The notes: a model not told the origin generated them from the sequence alone. Counted from the first letter of the stretch, positions 1 to 7,322 are shown. The stretch: DNA of 16,606 nucleotides from Candidatus Izemoplasma sp. (GCA_007123975.1 SLFZ01000073.1:1-16606); one strand, 5' to 3'. Translations and numbers: made by a program.

Positions 1-726
1 CGAACCCTTGCCGGGAATAAAGTTAACCACGCCGGCAGGCAAGCCGGCTTCCTCAAGGATTTCGACAAAGGTGTGGGCGATAACTTGGGTGGTGCCTGCG
101 GGTTTTAAGAGCACGGTGTTCCCGCTGACCACGGCCGCCGATGTCATGCCGGTTAAGATGGCGAGCGGAAAGTTCCACGGTGTGATGATGACACCGACAC
201 CGAGGGGGATGTAACGGTATTCGTTGCGTTCAATATGTTCACGACTCAACACGGCTTTATCGGCCTCTTCAAACTTAAGCATCTGCCTTCCGTAATACTC
301 AAGAAAGTCGATGGCTTCGGCGGTGTCGCCGTCAGCCTCCGAATAAGGCTTTCCGGCTTCAAGCGTCATCAGCGCGCTCAATTCATGGCGACGTCGGCGC
401 ATGATGGCGGCCGCCTTAAAAAGCACGTCGGCGCGCACAGTGGCCGGTGTTTTCTTCCAACTTTCAAACGCCGTTAACGCCGATGCCATGGCTTTATCCG
501 CCTCGGCGGTTCCGGCTTGGTCGATGCGGCCAATCACCATGTCGTGGTCTGCGGGGTTCATCGAGTCGAGTTGGTTCTTCGTCTTGATGCGTTGACCATT
601 GATAATCAAGGGGTAACGCCCACCGCAACGCGCGCTGACTTGGCGCAATGCCTCTTGGTAGCGCTCAACGTTCGCAGGGTCGTTAAAATCCGTGAAATTG
701 GTGCATGCATAATCATAGATGGCCAT
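1..726 (-). CDS. rocA: 1-pyrroline-5-carboxylate dehydrogenase (L-glutamate gamma-semialdehyde dehydrogenase), RocA type, N-terminal part
   Basis: The visible 242 residues are the N-terminal half of a cytoplasmic aldehyde dehydrogenase that oxidises glutamate semialdehyde/P5C to glutamate with NAD(P), the second step of proline and arginine breakdown. The start is at 726; GGAGGG lies just upstream (complement of 733-738). Visible signs are the RocA-type N-terminus (FTDF, then YPLIINGQRI around 39-47), a conserved EAGKP (123-127), the AEAIDFLEYYGRQML block (137-150), PWNFP (183-187, carrying the Asn that stabilises the oxyanion) and LLKPA (206-210, with the NAD-binding Lys). These blocks match Bacillus RocA closely. 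The catalytic Glu and Cys lie beyond the window edge, so completeness and activity cannot be judged. It is transcribed divergently from the DUF2161 gene and is not part of any operon seen here. Confidence 0.93.
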   Translation of the reverse strand, partial: MAIYDYACTNFTDFNDPANVERYQEALRQVSARCGGRYPLIINGQRIKTKNQLDSMNPADHDMVIGRIDQAGTAEADKAMASALTAFESWKKTPATVRADVLFKAAAIMRRRRHELSALMTLEAGKPYSEADGDTAEAIDFLEYYGRQMLKFEEADKAVLSREHIERNEYRYIPLGVGVIITPWNFPLAILTGMTSAAVVSGNTVLLKPAGTTQVIAHTFVEILEEAGLPAGVVNFIPGKGS

Positions 727-751
727 CTAAATCCCTCCATTTTCTACCTCT

Positions 752-760
752 ATTATACCA
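752..760 (-). promoter_or_regulatory. extended -10 promoter for rocA
   Basis: Read on the minus strand this is TGGTATAAT, a perfect extended -10 (TGn plus TATAAT), 25 bases upstream of the rocA start. The hexamer at the -35 distance (GGGCCA, complement of 775-780) is poor, which fits an extended -10 promoter. Confidence 0.7.
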
Positions 761-978
761 TTTTTGCCCATGTATGGCCCTTTTCGCAACTTGAAACAGC
801 GTGCGATTACCTTAGAAAAGACAAACTAAACCGCGTAATGCGTTGCTTTTTTGCGGTTTCATGAAAGTGTTTTCAACAACAATGTTTTTCTTCGGTGGTG
901 GACCGGTATTTTGATGCTTTTAAGGTCGCGCTTCGCACAAGCTGAATCGAGCCAAAGGCTGCCCATTTCATCATCCTA

Positions 979-987
979 TGGTACAAT
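979..987 (+). promoter_or_regulatory. extended -10 promoter for the DUF2161 gene
   Basis: TGGTACAAT is an extended -10 with one mismatch to TATAAT, lying 49 bases before the DUF2161 start codon. No good -35 hexamer is visible 17 bases upstream. Confidence 0.55.
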
Positions 988-1035
988 TGTGGTGAGGCAC
1001 AATTGCAAACATGACGATCGAATGCAGGAGGAACC

Positions 1036-1737
1036 ATGGACGAACGGGCAATGTTTCCGGTGATAAAGGCAGAACTAAAGCGGCGCGGTTTTGAGGTGCA
1101 AGCCGAAGTGACCGACGTTGACATCGTCGCGATGAAAAACAAGACACCGCTCATCGTCGAGATGAAACAAGCGCTCTCAACCACGCTGATTTATCAAGGC
1201 ATCAAACGCATGACGATGAGCGACTACGTCTACTTGGCCATTCCCAAACCCACTGACAAGGTTCTCAAATCCAGAAATTTCAAGGAAAAGAAAGCCATCG
1301 TCCGATACGTCGGGCTTGGTTTAATGCTGGTTGATCTTGAGAAATCACACATCACCTATATTCTCGATCCGGCCACGCGCGCTCCCGCAAAAGATGCTCG
1401 CCGTATGCGTAAGATGCATGAGGAGTTCGCACTTCGAAAAACCGCGTTGAACGAAGCTGGTGTCACAAAAACCAAGATTATCACCGCTTACCGGGAGCTC
1501 GCACTCCGCATCCTCGATTGCTTGCGTGACGGGCCGCAGCCGATAAAGGCATTGGTTGCGACAACGAAAGACATCAAAACAGCACGAATCCTGCAGGATA
1601 ATCACTACGGGTGGTTTGAACGCGTTGAACGTGGTGTCTACCAGATGACCAAAGCAGGCACCGAAGCATTGACCGTCTACGCCGATGTGTTGCAAGCGAT
1701 GAGACCTGAAGATTCTAAAGAAAACCACGACACGTAA
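1036..1737 (+). CDS. DUF2161 family protein, PD-(D/E)XK phosphodiesterase-like
   Basis: A 233-residue soluble protein that I assign to the DUF2161 family, described as putative PD-(D/E)XK phosphodiesterases of unknown role. The start at 1036 follows a perfect AGGAGG (1026-1031). The N-terminal domain shows the nuclease core: Asp29 in VDIVAM, then Glu42-Met-Lys44 in IVEMK (the D...ExK signature), followed by a Gln in IYQG (Gln54), in the usual order for this fold. A block at about 98-112 (GLGLMLVDLEKSHIT, then YILDP) is typical of the family. The C-terminal half (about 150-220) looks like a winged-helix-type region: REL-ALRILDCL, a second helix, then a beta-hairpin around WFERVERGVYQMT. All core acidic residues are present, so it is plausibly active, but the substrate is unknown. 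It stands alone, 98 bases upstream of the potassium channel gene, which has its own promoter. Confidence 0.75.
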   Translation: MDERAMFPVIKAELKRRGFEVQAEVTDVDIVAMKNKTPLIVEMKQALSTTLIYQGIKRMTMSDYVYLAIPKPTDKVLKSRNFKEKKAIVRYVGLGLMLVDLEKSHITYILDPATRAPAKDARRMRKMHEEFALRKTALNEAGVTKTKIITAYRELALRILDCLRDGPQPIKALVATTKDIKTARILQDNHYGWFERVERGVYQMTKAGTEALTVYADVLQAMRPEDSKENHDT

Positions 1738-1792
1738 TCACGCCACGTGTTAGCCTGAACCACAGAAAAACCACAACAAGGGCCTTGCGCCA

Positions 1793-1801
1793 TGGTATAA
1801 T
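1793..1801 (+). promoter_or_regulatory. extended -10 promoter for the potassium channel gene
   Basis: A perfect TGGTATAAT lies 35 bases before the chosen channel start at 1836. It falls downstream of the more distal in-frame ATG at 1785, which argues against that longer start. No convincing -35 is visible. Confidence 0.65.
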
Positions 1802-1835
1802 GACAGTAAAGTCAGGAAAGAAGGCAGGTGAAGCC

Positions 1836-2831
1836 ATGCGAAACCGATACAAGATTATCATTCTGATGATGATTATTGTTCTCATCTTGATGCTTGCAAC
1901 CGTTGGATACATCATCCTACTGGATTTGAATTTCATCGACGCGCTTTACATGACGATAATCACGATATCGACCGTCGGCTACACCGAAGTTGCCGACATG
2001 ACCGACGCCGCAAAACTGTTTTCCATTTTCGTCATCGTCATCAGCGTCGGGACCGTCGGGTTTATCGTATCCAGCATATTCCGATTTTTCAGTGAAGGTC
2101 TCGTGCAAGAGACATGGAGGGTGAAACGCATGGAAAAAGACATTGAAATGCTAGAAAATCATTTCATCATATGCGGTGCCGGTGAAACCGGATACCACAT
2201 TATCAAACAATTCATGGCGCATGGCGTGCCGTTTGTTGTCATTGAAAAAGATGAAGATGTCATCAAAGAACTGCGAAACGATGACATATACTGCATCAAT
2301 GACGACGCCTCGTATGAAGAAGTATTGAACAAGGCGCAAATCAAAAAAGCTAAAGGGCTGATCACCGCGCTCGCCAAAGACGCCGACAACGTCTTCGTCG
2401 TGTTAACGGCCCGTGAGATGAACCCCAACTTGCATATCGTTGCCCGTGCACATGAAGAAAACTCGTATAAGAAGCTTAGACGCGCCGGCGCAAACAACAC
2501 CGTATCGCCGAATGAAATCGGCGGAAAAAAGATGGCGGCGATGATGCTGAAACCATCCCTCTCACATTTCATGGACCACCTCATTGACACGGGAAACATT
2601 TCGATAGACATGGAAGAAGTCATCATTCGAGAAAACTCCTCCATTTGCAAGAAGACATTGAAAGATGCCAAAGTGTCGGAAAAAACTGGCCTTATCGTCC
2701 TCGCTATTCGCCGTTACGAAGATGAGTTCATCTTCAATCCGACTGCCAACGAAGTGCTACAACCTGAGGATCGGTTGATTGTCGTTGGCGAAAAAGCACA
2801 GATTGATAAGTTAACCGAACTGGCCACATAA
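1836..2831 (+). CDS. two-transmembrane potassium channel with RCK (TrkA-N/TrkA-C) domains
   Basis: A 331-residue ligand-gated potassium channel subunit of the MthK type, expected to form a tetramer in the cytoplasmic membrane. Order of parts: TM1 (about 7-28), pore helix and selectivity filter (about 35-52), TM2 (about 60-82), a short linker, an RCK/TrkA-N Rossmann domain opening with Gly114-x-Gly116-x-x-Gly119 and a dinucleotide-type acidic residue at Glu137, then a TrkA-C domain (about 235-331). The filter reads T46-V-G-Y-T-E51, where the canonical form is TVGYGD, so the second filter glycine is a threonine. The start at 1836 is chosen over an in-frame ATG at 1785 because a perfect extended -10 lies between them and AGGTGA (1826-1831) precedes 1836. 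The gene is followed after 32 bases by an aldo/keto reductase, possibly cotranscribed. Confidence 0.9.
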   Translation: MRNRYKIIILMMIIVLILMLATVGYIILLDLNFIDALYMTIITISTVGYTEVADMTDAAKLFSIFVIVISVGTVGFIVSSIFRFFSEGLVQETWRVKRMEKDIEMLENHFIICGAGETGYHIIKQFMAHGVPFVVIEKDEDVIKELRNDDIYCINDDASYEEVLNKAQIKKAKGLITALAKDADNVFVVLTAREMNPNLHIVARAHEENSYKKLRRAGANNTVSPNEIGGKKMAAMMLKPSLSHFMDHLIDTGNISIDMEEVIIRENSSICKKTLKDAKVSEKTGLIVLAIRRYEDEFIFNPTANEVLQPEDRLIVVGEKAQIDKLTELAT

Positions 2832-2863
2832 ACCTGACTCGATATCTGATAAGGAGGCACAGC

Positions 2864-3706
2864 ATGCGACTTTTAGAAGAATATTACACGTTATCGAACG
2901 GACGTACCATCCCAAAAATCGGTTTTGGCACCGCACCGTTAAAAGGGGAAGAAGCGTATCAAGCCGTACGAGATGCTTTGGACGCGGGATACCGACACAT
3001 CGACACGGCCGCCATCTACGGAAACGAAGAAGAGGTTGGTCGTGCTGTGCGCGATTCAAAAATACCAAGAGAAAAACTTTACATCACATCAAAACTCGAC
3101 GCCAGCATTAAATCCTACGAACATGCCATTGCTGCGTTTCACGAATCGTTAAAACGGCTTGGCATGGATTACCTTGATCTTTATCTTATCCACGCGCCGT
3201 GGCCATGGAACGAGAAGTTCAGCGATCACAAAGAGGGCAACGTGGCTGCTTGGCGGGCGCTTGAGAAGATCTACAAAGAAGGCCTTGCAAACGCCATTGG
3301 CATCTCAAATTTCGACCCCGACGACATCCAAAATATCTTGGACAGCGGCACCATCGTTCCGCATGTGAACCAAATAAAGTACCACATCGGCCACCCGCAA
3401 AAAGCGACACGCGAACTATGCGATCGCCACGACATCCTTGTTGAAGCCTATTCACCACTTGGACGCGGGGGTGTCTTAACAGACGAACGCGTCGTTGCGA
3501 TGGCAAAAAAACACGGCGTCACACCGGCTCGGCTTTGCGTTCGTTACGTCCTTGAAAAAGGTGCTTTACCGCTGCCTCGCTCAAGCAACCCCACGCACAT
3601 CAAGGCCAACGCCGATGTTGACTTCACGCTATCGGATAAAGACATCAAAACACTTGATTCGCTCGTCATCGATACGATTGAGTTTGGCACACCCAAAAAA
3701 GACTAA
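2864..3706 (+). CDS. aldo/keto reductase
   Basis: A 280-residue cytoplasmic NAD(P)H-dependent carbonyl reductase of the aldo/keto reductase superfamily (TIM barrel), close to the usual bacterial AKR5-like length. The start follows AAGGAGG (2851-2857). The catalytic tetrad is complete: Asp47 (in GYRHIDTAAIYGN), Tyr52, Lys77 (ITSKL) and His110 (LYLIHAP). Further family marks are ISNF (147-150), VNQ (168-170) and YSPLGRGG (196-203). The cofactor loop reads LPRSSNPTHIKAN (237-249), where the common form is PKS...RI..N, so the Lys and Arg that usually hold the NADP phosphate are Arg239 and His245. The substrate cannot be named. No own promoter is visible in the 32-base gap after the channel gene, so the two may share a transcript that ends at the terminator just downstream. 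Confidence 0.93.
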   Translation: MRLLEEYYTLSNGRTIPKIGFGTAPLKGEEAYQAVRDALDAGYRHIDTAAIYGNEEEVGRAVRDSKIPREKLYITSKLDASIKSYEHAIAAFHESLKRLGMDYLDLYLIHAPWPWNEKFSDHKEGNVAAWRALEKIYKEGLANAIGISNFDPDDIQNILDSGTIVPHVNQIKYHIGHPQKATRELCDRHDILVEAYSPLGRGGVLTDERVVAMAKKHGVTPARLCVRYVLEKGALPLPRSSNPTHIKANADVDFTLSDKDIKTLDSLVIDTIEFGTPKKD

Positions 3707-3712
3707 CATTAT

Positions 3713-3747
3713 CCCCGACCACCGCGCCGACGTGGTCGGGGTTTTTC
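3713..3747 (+). terminator. rho-independent terminator after the aldo/keto reductase
   Basis: A perfect 10-base-pair stem (CCCCGACCAC at 3713-3722 against GTGGTCGGGG at 3732-3741) with a 9-base loop, followed directly by TTTTT. It lies 7 bases after the stop codon. Confidence 0.92.
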
Positions 3748-3795
3748 ATGGTGTTAGTCGCATTTATGCCAATGAATGAAAAAGTAACGCCTCCC

Positions 3796-3814
3796 GCCCG
3801 GGTTTAAGCCGGGC
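3796..3814. promoter_or_regulatory. inverted repeat over the -35/spacer zone of the mevalonate operon promoter
   Basis: GCCCGG (3796-3801) and CCGGGC (3809-3814) form a perfect 6-bp inverted repeat around a 7-base centre, ending 6 bases before the -10. It could be an operator for the mevalonate operon. It could also be a weak second terminator, but the following ATTTCTT is a poor T-run and the reductase already has a strong terminator. Confidence 0.4.
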
Positions 3815-3820
3815 ATTTCT

Positions 3821-3826
3821 TATAAT
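3821..3826 (+). promoter_or_regulatory. -10 box of the mevalonate operon promoter
   Basis: A perfect TATAAT lies 29 bases before the first gene of the operon. No recognisable -35 is seen at the right distance; that position lies inside the GC-rich inverted repeat, so the promoter may be regulated there or need an activator. Confidence 0.6.
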
Positions 3827-3855
3827 GGGGGTAGACCACATTTGGAGGGAACACC

Positions 3856-4095
3856 ATGAAGAAGAAAACTTTGATTGAGATTTGGGGCGACGTCGTCGCC
3901 GTCAAATCTCTTGTGATAAGCATCCTTGTTATTACTGTCACCACGATGGGTGCGCATTTGTTGGCACCACGCGACGATAGAACGTTAGGCCTTTTTTTTG
4001 GTCTTGGCGGGGCAATTTTAGGGTTTGTTATCATGACGCTTACGCTTAAGCCGAAGCGTCATGTCATCGATGAGGAGGCGGCGCACCGTGATTGA
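3856..4095 (+). CDS. small two-helix membrane protein, possible partner of the TctA-like permease
   Basis: A 79-residue protein with two predicted membrane segments (about 17-36 and 44-63), a basic N-terminus (MKKK) and a charged tail (KPKRHVIDEEAAHRD). GGAGGG (3844-3849) precedes the start. I do not recognise a family. It is the first gene of the mevalonate operon and overlaps the permease gene by 8 bases, so the two are probably made together. TctA permeases normally work with TctB, a four-helix subunit of roughly 140-170 residues; this protein sits in the TctB position but is about half that size. A role as a minimal TctB-like subunit is an inference from position and topology, not from sequence similarity. 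Confidence 0.72.
   Translation: MKKKTLIEIWGDVVAVKSLVISILVITVTTMGAHLLAPRDDRTLGLFFGLGGAILGFVIMTLTLKPKRHVIDEEAAHRD
4073..4090 (+). promoter_or_regulatory. ribosome binding site that fixes a GTG start for the permease
   Basis: AGGAGG (4073-4078) stands 9 bases before a GTG at 4088, in frame with the permease. An in-frame ATG at 4061 would add nine mostly basic residues (SSMRRRRT...) and has no Shine-Dalgarno site, so GTG is the better start. Confidence 0.75.
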
Positions 4096-5452
4096 ACTTG
4101 GGCTCCTTGGATTGATGGTGGTGGCGGCGCTATCGGCTGTCTTGATCTATACCGTGGTGGGCTTTGTGCCGGGCACCGATGAAACGAGTGTGCTGTACCC
4201 GATATCGCTTGCGCTTGTGTTAACCGGCGCCCATCCGATGATTGTGCTGACGTTTTTCATCGCTTCCATCGTGACATTAAACCTCACTAATGCAATGCCG
4301 ACAGCGCTTGTTTGTTTACCGGGCGGCGTCATGAGCAGCCCGATGATCGAACACGCCATCGGCATCAAAGCCAAAGGGCGCAGCGCTGAAATCATTCCGA
4401 AGATGGCTGCGGCCAGCGCCATCGGCGTCGCGATTTCGGTGCCGGTTGCACTGATCATCGCCAACTTGATTATTCCCTTTGCTCAAAACATCCGCGACTA
4501 TGCGGCCTATTTGTTTGTTTTCGGGGCGATTTTCCTTTCGCTCACAAGCCGGCATAAGGCCTTGTCGCTTGCGAGCATTATTCCCCTTGCGATGCTTTTC
4601 ATGTCACTGAGGCATCTATACTGGGGCATCGGTGCCGTGCCGGAAACCCAGGTGGTGACGGTGTCGTTTTTCCTCGGTATCACCATCGGCCCGCTCTTGG
4701 TGTCGCTGTTTCGTTTAATGAACCGAGGCATGCTCAAGGCGGTGGAAGTGGACGATCACAAAACCATTACCGTCCCCGCCGATACCAACCAAAAACGCAC
4801 CTTGAACCCCTTTAAGGTTCTCACAAAAGAAGAACGACGTCACGCCTCGTTGTCGGCGTTGATTGCCAACTTCCTCTTTGTCTTAAGCCCGGTTGGTTTG
4901 ACAATCCTCATCGGTCAGGCCGCGGGCGCGCGCGCAAAACGTGAGGAAGATCGCGCCGATGTGACGATGACGTCGATGTCGGCCTTGATTCAAGCCACCT
5001 ACATGAGCGGCATTATCATTCCGCTTCTGGCGCTTGGGTTGGCGTTATCGCCGGTTGCGCTTGGTCCTGGTGCCGCGCTCTTTAACACGCCGCCTTACTT
5101 CACCGTCGAAAACAACATCCACCATATCTTAACCGGGTGGCAGTTTACGGTGGTGGTGGTGCTTGGAGCCGGCATGGCGATGACACTCAGCTACTTGCTC
5201 ATCAGCCGTTACGCCAAACCGATCACGATGTTTATCTTGCGTCGTATTCCCCATGAAGCCGTGCTCGGAGTGTTTGTGGCGTTTATTGTCTTGCTTGCCT
5301 ACATGGACGCCGGCTTGATCAACATCTTCGGGGTGCTGTTGGTGGGGCTTGTGTGCGGAACCTTGAACAAGATGGGCGTAAACTACGGCGTGCAGTTCAT
5401 GTCGCTATACGCTGCACCAACCTTGATCGGATTTTTGTTGGGGGTGTTTTGA
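4088..5452 (+). CDS. TctA-family (tripartite tricarboxylate transporter-like) permease, stand-alone
   Basis: A 454-residue polytopic membrane protein that I place in the TctA family of secondary carboxylate transporters. The two halves show TctA-like blocks: GFVPGT (25-30), then NAMPTALVCLPGG (68-80) with the conserved Pro-Gly, and a long amphipathic stretch with KAKGRSAEIIPKMAAAS (94-110). In the second half, SALIQATYMSGIIIPLLALGL (298-318) and SPVALGPGAALF (321-332) match the TctA block that usually reads SG-x-IPLL-LGIPG and LGPGP-LF. The C-terminus (GLVCGTLNKMGVNYG...) also fits the family ending. No TctC binding protein and no full TctB are nearby. Its TGA stop overlaps the ATG of mevalonate kinase (TGATG), so translation is coupled to isoprenoid synthesis. 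The substrate is unknown: mevalonate is an attractive guess, other carboxylates or a lipid are alternatives. Confidence 0.8.
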   Translation: MIELGLLGLMVVAALSAVLIYTVVGFVPGTDETSVLYPISLALVLTGAHPMIVLTFFIASIVTLNLTNAMPTALVCLPGGVMSSPMIEHAIGIKAKGRSAEIIPKMAAASAIGVAISVPVALIIANLIIPFAQNIRDYAAYLFVFGAIFLSLTSRHKALSLASIIPLAMLFMSLRHLYWGIGAVPETQVVTVSFFLGITIGPLLVSLFRLMNRGMLKAVEVDDHKTITVPADTNQKRTLNPFKVLTKEERRHASLSALIANFLFVLSPVGLTILIGQAAGARAKREEDRADVTMTSMSALIQATYMSGIIIPLLALGLALSPVALGPGAALFNTPPYFTVENNIHHILTGWQFTVVVVLGAGMAMTLSYLLISRYAKPITMFILRRIPHEAVLGVFVAFIVLLAYMDAGLINIFGVLLVGLVCGTLNKMGVNYGVQFMSLYAAPTLIGFLLGVF

Positions 5453-6375
5453 TGAAAACAACAGGATATGGAGAAGCGATTGGCAAAGTCATACTCATGG
5501 GTGAACATGCCGTCGTCTACGGCGAACCGGCCTTTGCGATTCCACTGCCGAACGTCGGCGTGCGTATCACCATAAAGTCCGCGACGTTCGATGCGATTGA
5601 CAGCGATGTTTATCGTGGCAATCTGGTGGAATCCAACCCACTTACCCATCCATTAAAAACGATGCTGGATGCCCTGAGAAATGCCCTTAAAATCGGGCCT
5701 ATACAGATCACGGTTGAGGGGAATATTCCCGTCAATGCCGGCCTTGGTTCAAGCGCCGCCGTCGCCGGTGCGCTGGTTGCGGCGTGTTATGATATGGCAG
5801 AAGAAAACCTCGATGAAGATCGACACATCGAATGGATTCAAGTCGCTGAAAAAGTTGCCCACGGGAACCCCTCAGGCATCGACGCCACGGCCATCGTTAA
5901 AAAACGCCCTGTGCTTTTTGTCAAAGACCAAGGCTCAATGACAATGCGCCTCAACCTACCAGGGTATTTCATCGTCGGTCATAGCGGCTTACCCGGCCGG
6001 ACCAAACGGGCGGTGGAAAAAATCGCCGCACAGTACGATAGCGAAAGCACACAAAGCCATATACGCGCCCTCGGCCAGCTGACCAACATGGTTGTCAGTT
6101 TCGACCACACCTCGAACCTAGCACAGTTCGGCAGTTTGATGAACGAAGCCCATAAACGCTTGCAGGCCCTTGGCGTGACCTCAAAATCCCTTGACAACAT
6201 GGTGCATGGCGCCATCGCCAAGGGAGCTCTTGGTGCGAAGATGACCGGCGGTGGTCTGGGTGGTTCTGTCATCGCTTACGCCAAGACACAGGCGGTGGCC
6301 GAGGATGTGCGCGATTTCTTTGTCCAAAGCACCGAGGCACCGGCTTGGGTTATGAAAGCGAGCGTCTTATCATGA
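5452..6375 (+). CDS. mvaK1: mevalonate kinase
   Basis: A 307-residue GHMP-superfamily kinase that phosphorylates mevalonate with ATP to 5-phosphomevalonate, the first step of the lower mevalonate pathway, in the cytoplasm. Visible motifs: GKVILMGEHAVVYG (11-24, substrate-binding motif 1 with Lys12), the ATP loop PVNAGLGSSAAVAG (93-106), HGNPSGID (137-144) with the catalytic Asp144 characteristic of mevalonate kinases, and the C-terminal GHMP motif KMTGGGLGGSVIA. The length is typical of bacterial enzymes. The start at 5452 is inferred from the TGATG overlap with the permease and from alignment to MVK N-termini; an upstream in-frame start at 5353 would lie wholly inside the permease. The stop overlaps the next start by 4 bases (ATGA). 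Confidence 0.95.
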   Translation: MKTTGYGEAIGKVILMGEHAVVYGEPAFAIPLPNVGVRITIKSATFDAIDSDVYRGNLVESNPLTHPLKTMLDALRNALKIGPIQITVEGNIPVNAGLGSSAAVAGALVAACYDMAEENLDEDRHIEWIQVAEKVAHGNPSGIDATAIVKKRPVLFVKDQGSMTMRLNLPGYFIVGHSGLPGRTKRAVEKIAAQYDSESTQSHIRALGQLTNMVVSFDHTSNLAQFGSLMNEAHKRLQALGVTSKSLDNMVHGAIAKGALGAKMTGGGLGGSVIAYAKTQAVAEDVRDFFVQSTEAPAWVMKASVLS

Positions 6376-7322
6376 GACGCGTCACGGCGAAAGCGCCGAT
6401 CAATGTCGCGTTGTGCAAGTACTGGGGCAAGCGCGATGAGGACCTCGTGTTGCCGATGAACGATTCGTTGTCGGTAAGCATGCAAGACATCACCACGACA
6501 ACGACCCTCACAGCGTCGGAAGACCTCACGTTCTTCATCGATGGCGTTCGTCAAAACGACGAAGAACACGCTAAAGTTCGAGCGTTTTTAACGCACTTCA
6601 CCACCGGAGAAGTGAAGGTTGAGATACGCAGTCATGGTGCCGTTCCTAAGGGCGCCGGATTAGCCTCAAGCGCCGCTGGCTTCGCCGCGCTCGGCGTCGC
6701 CGCAAACGCTATTTTCGATGCAAAGCTGTCGGGCGATGCCTTGGCGGCGGTCGTTCGCCGGGGGTCGGGTTCGGCCGTGCGCAGCTTGCATGGCGGTGTC
6801 GTCGTGTGGCGCGACAAGGGGACGGTGGAACGAGTCGGTGTTGACGTGAGTAAGCTTCGGATGGTGTTTGTGGTGCTCGATGCACGCCTAAAAGCGATGC
6901 CTTCTCGTGAGGCAATGCGTCATACGATGAAAACATCGCCGATGTATCAACCCTTTGTCGAACGGGCAAACGAAGACGTTCACGCCATGCTTGATGCATT
7001 AAAAAGAAACGAGTTCACTCGCGTGGGTGCAATCATGGAAGCGAACTATGAAGCGATGCATCGGGCGATGGAAAACGCCGTGCCTCCCGTGGTGTATCGC
7101 ACCCAAACATCGCACGATGTGGTTGGTCTTGTGCGCACGCTGCGCTCACAAGGGTTGTATGCCTACGCGACGATGGACGCCGGTCCCAACGTGAAAGTGT
7201 TGACCAACGCAGACGATGTGAAAGCGGTGAAACACGCGTTGGAAAAAGCAGGGCATGGGCGTCTGCTCGTAAGCCGCATGGCGACCGAAGGGGCGGTGAT
7301 TGTGGATGAGACTGCAGATTGA
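6372..7322 (+). CDS. mvaD: diphosphomevalonate decarboxylase
   Basis: A 316-residue GHMP-fold enzyme that uses ATP to decarboxylate 5-diphosphomevalonate to isopentenyl diphosphate. Signature blocks: APINVALCKYWGKR (8-21, the N-x-A-x-x-KYWGK motif), PMNDSLSVSM (28-37), the ATP loop PKGAGLASSAAGFAAL (92-107), RRGSGSAVRSLHGG (129-142), and DAGPNVKVL starting at Asp269, the conserved catalytic Asp. The RRGSGS-A-RS block usually has Cys where Val136 stands. The close phosphomevalonate kinase gene makes the classical diphospho substrate more likely than the archaeal-type monophosphate route. The ATG overlaps the mevalonate kinase stop (ATGA), and the next gene starts 17 bases inside this one. Confidence 0.95.
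   Translation: MRRVTAKAPINVALCKYWGKRDEDLVLPMNDSLSVSMQDITTTTTLTASEDLTFFIDGVRQNDEEHAKVRAFLTHFTTGEVKVEIRSHGAVPKGAGLASSAAGFAALGVAANAIFDAKLSGDALAAVVRRGSGSAVRSLHGGVVVWRDKGTVERVGVDVSKLRMVFVVLDARLKAMPSREAMRHTMKTSPMYQPFVERANEDVHAMLDALKRNEFTRVGAIMEANYEAMHRAMENAVPPVVYRTQTSHDVVGLVRTLRSQGLYAYATMDAGPNVKVLTNADDVKAVKHALEKAGHGRLLVSRMATEGAVIVDETAD

Larger units (their letters stand above)
727..1035. other. divergent intergenic region between rocA and the DUF2161 gene
   Basis: This 309-base gap separates two divergently transcribed genes. It holds the extended -10 promoter of rocA near its left end and that of the DUF2161 gene near its right end. The middle (about 790-970) shows a weak inverted repeat, AAACCGC at 828-834 against GCGGTTT at 853-859 with an 18-base gap, but no T-run follows and no operator, RNA gene or convincing small ORF is visible. 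Confidence 0.6.

Noticed and set aside
828..859. AAACCGC...GCGGTTT inverted repeat in the rocA-DUF2161 gap
   Set aside because: An 18-base gap and no T-run make it weak; it could be chance.
873..1184. 103-codon minus-strand ORF over the DUF2161 gene start
   Set aside because: It has no ribosome site, overlaps the promoter and first 50 codons of a well-supported gene, and its translation shows no recognisable pattern.
1730..1750. Hairpin ACACGT...ACGTGT at the end of the DUF2161 gene, possible terminator
   Set aside because: The stem is only 6 bp and is followed by TAGCC, with no T-run.
2159..2671. 170-codon minus-strand ORF inside the potassium channel gene
   Set aside because: It is an antisense shadow of a clearly assigned RCK domain, with no ribosome site or family resemblance.
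4061..4087. Upstream ATG start for the TctA-like permease
   Set aside because: It would add MSSMRRRRT without a ribosome site, while GTG at 4088 has AGGAGG at a good distance.
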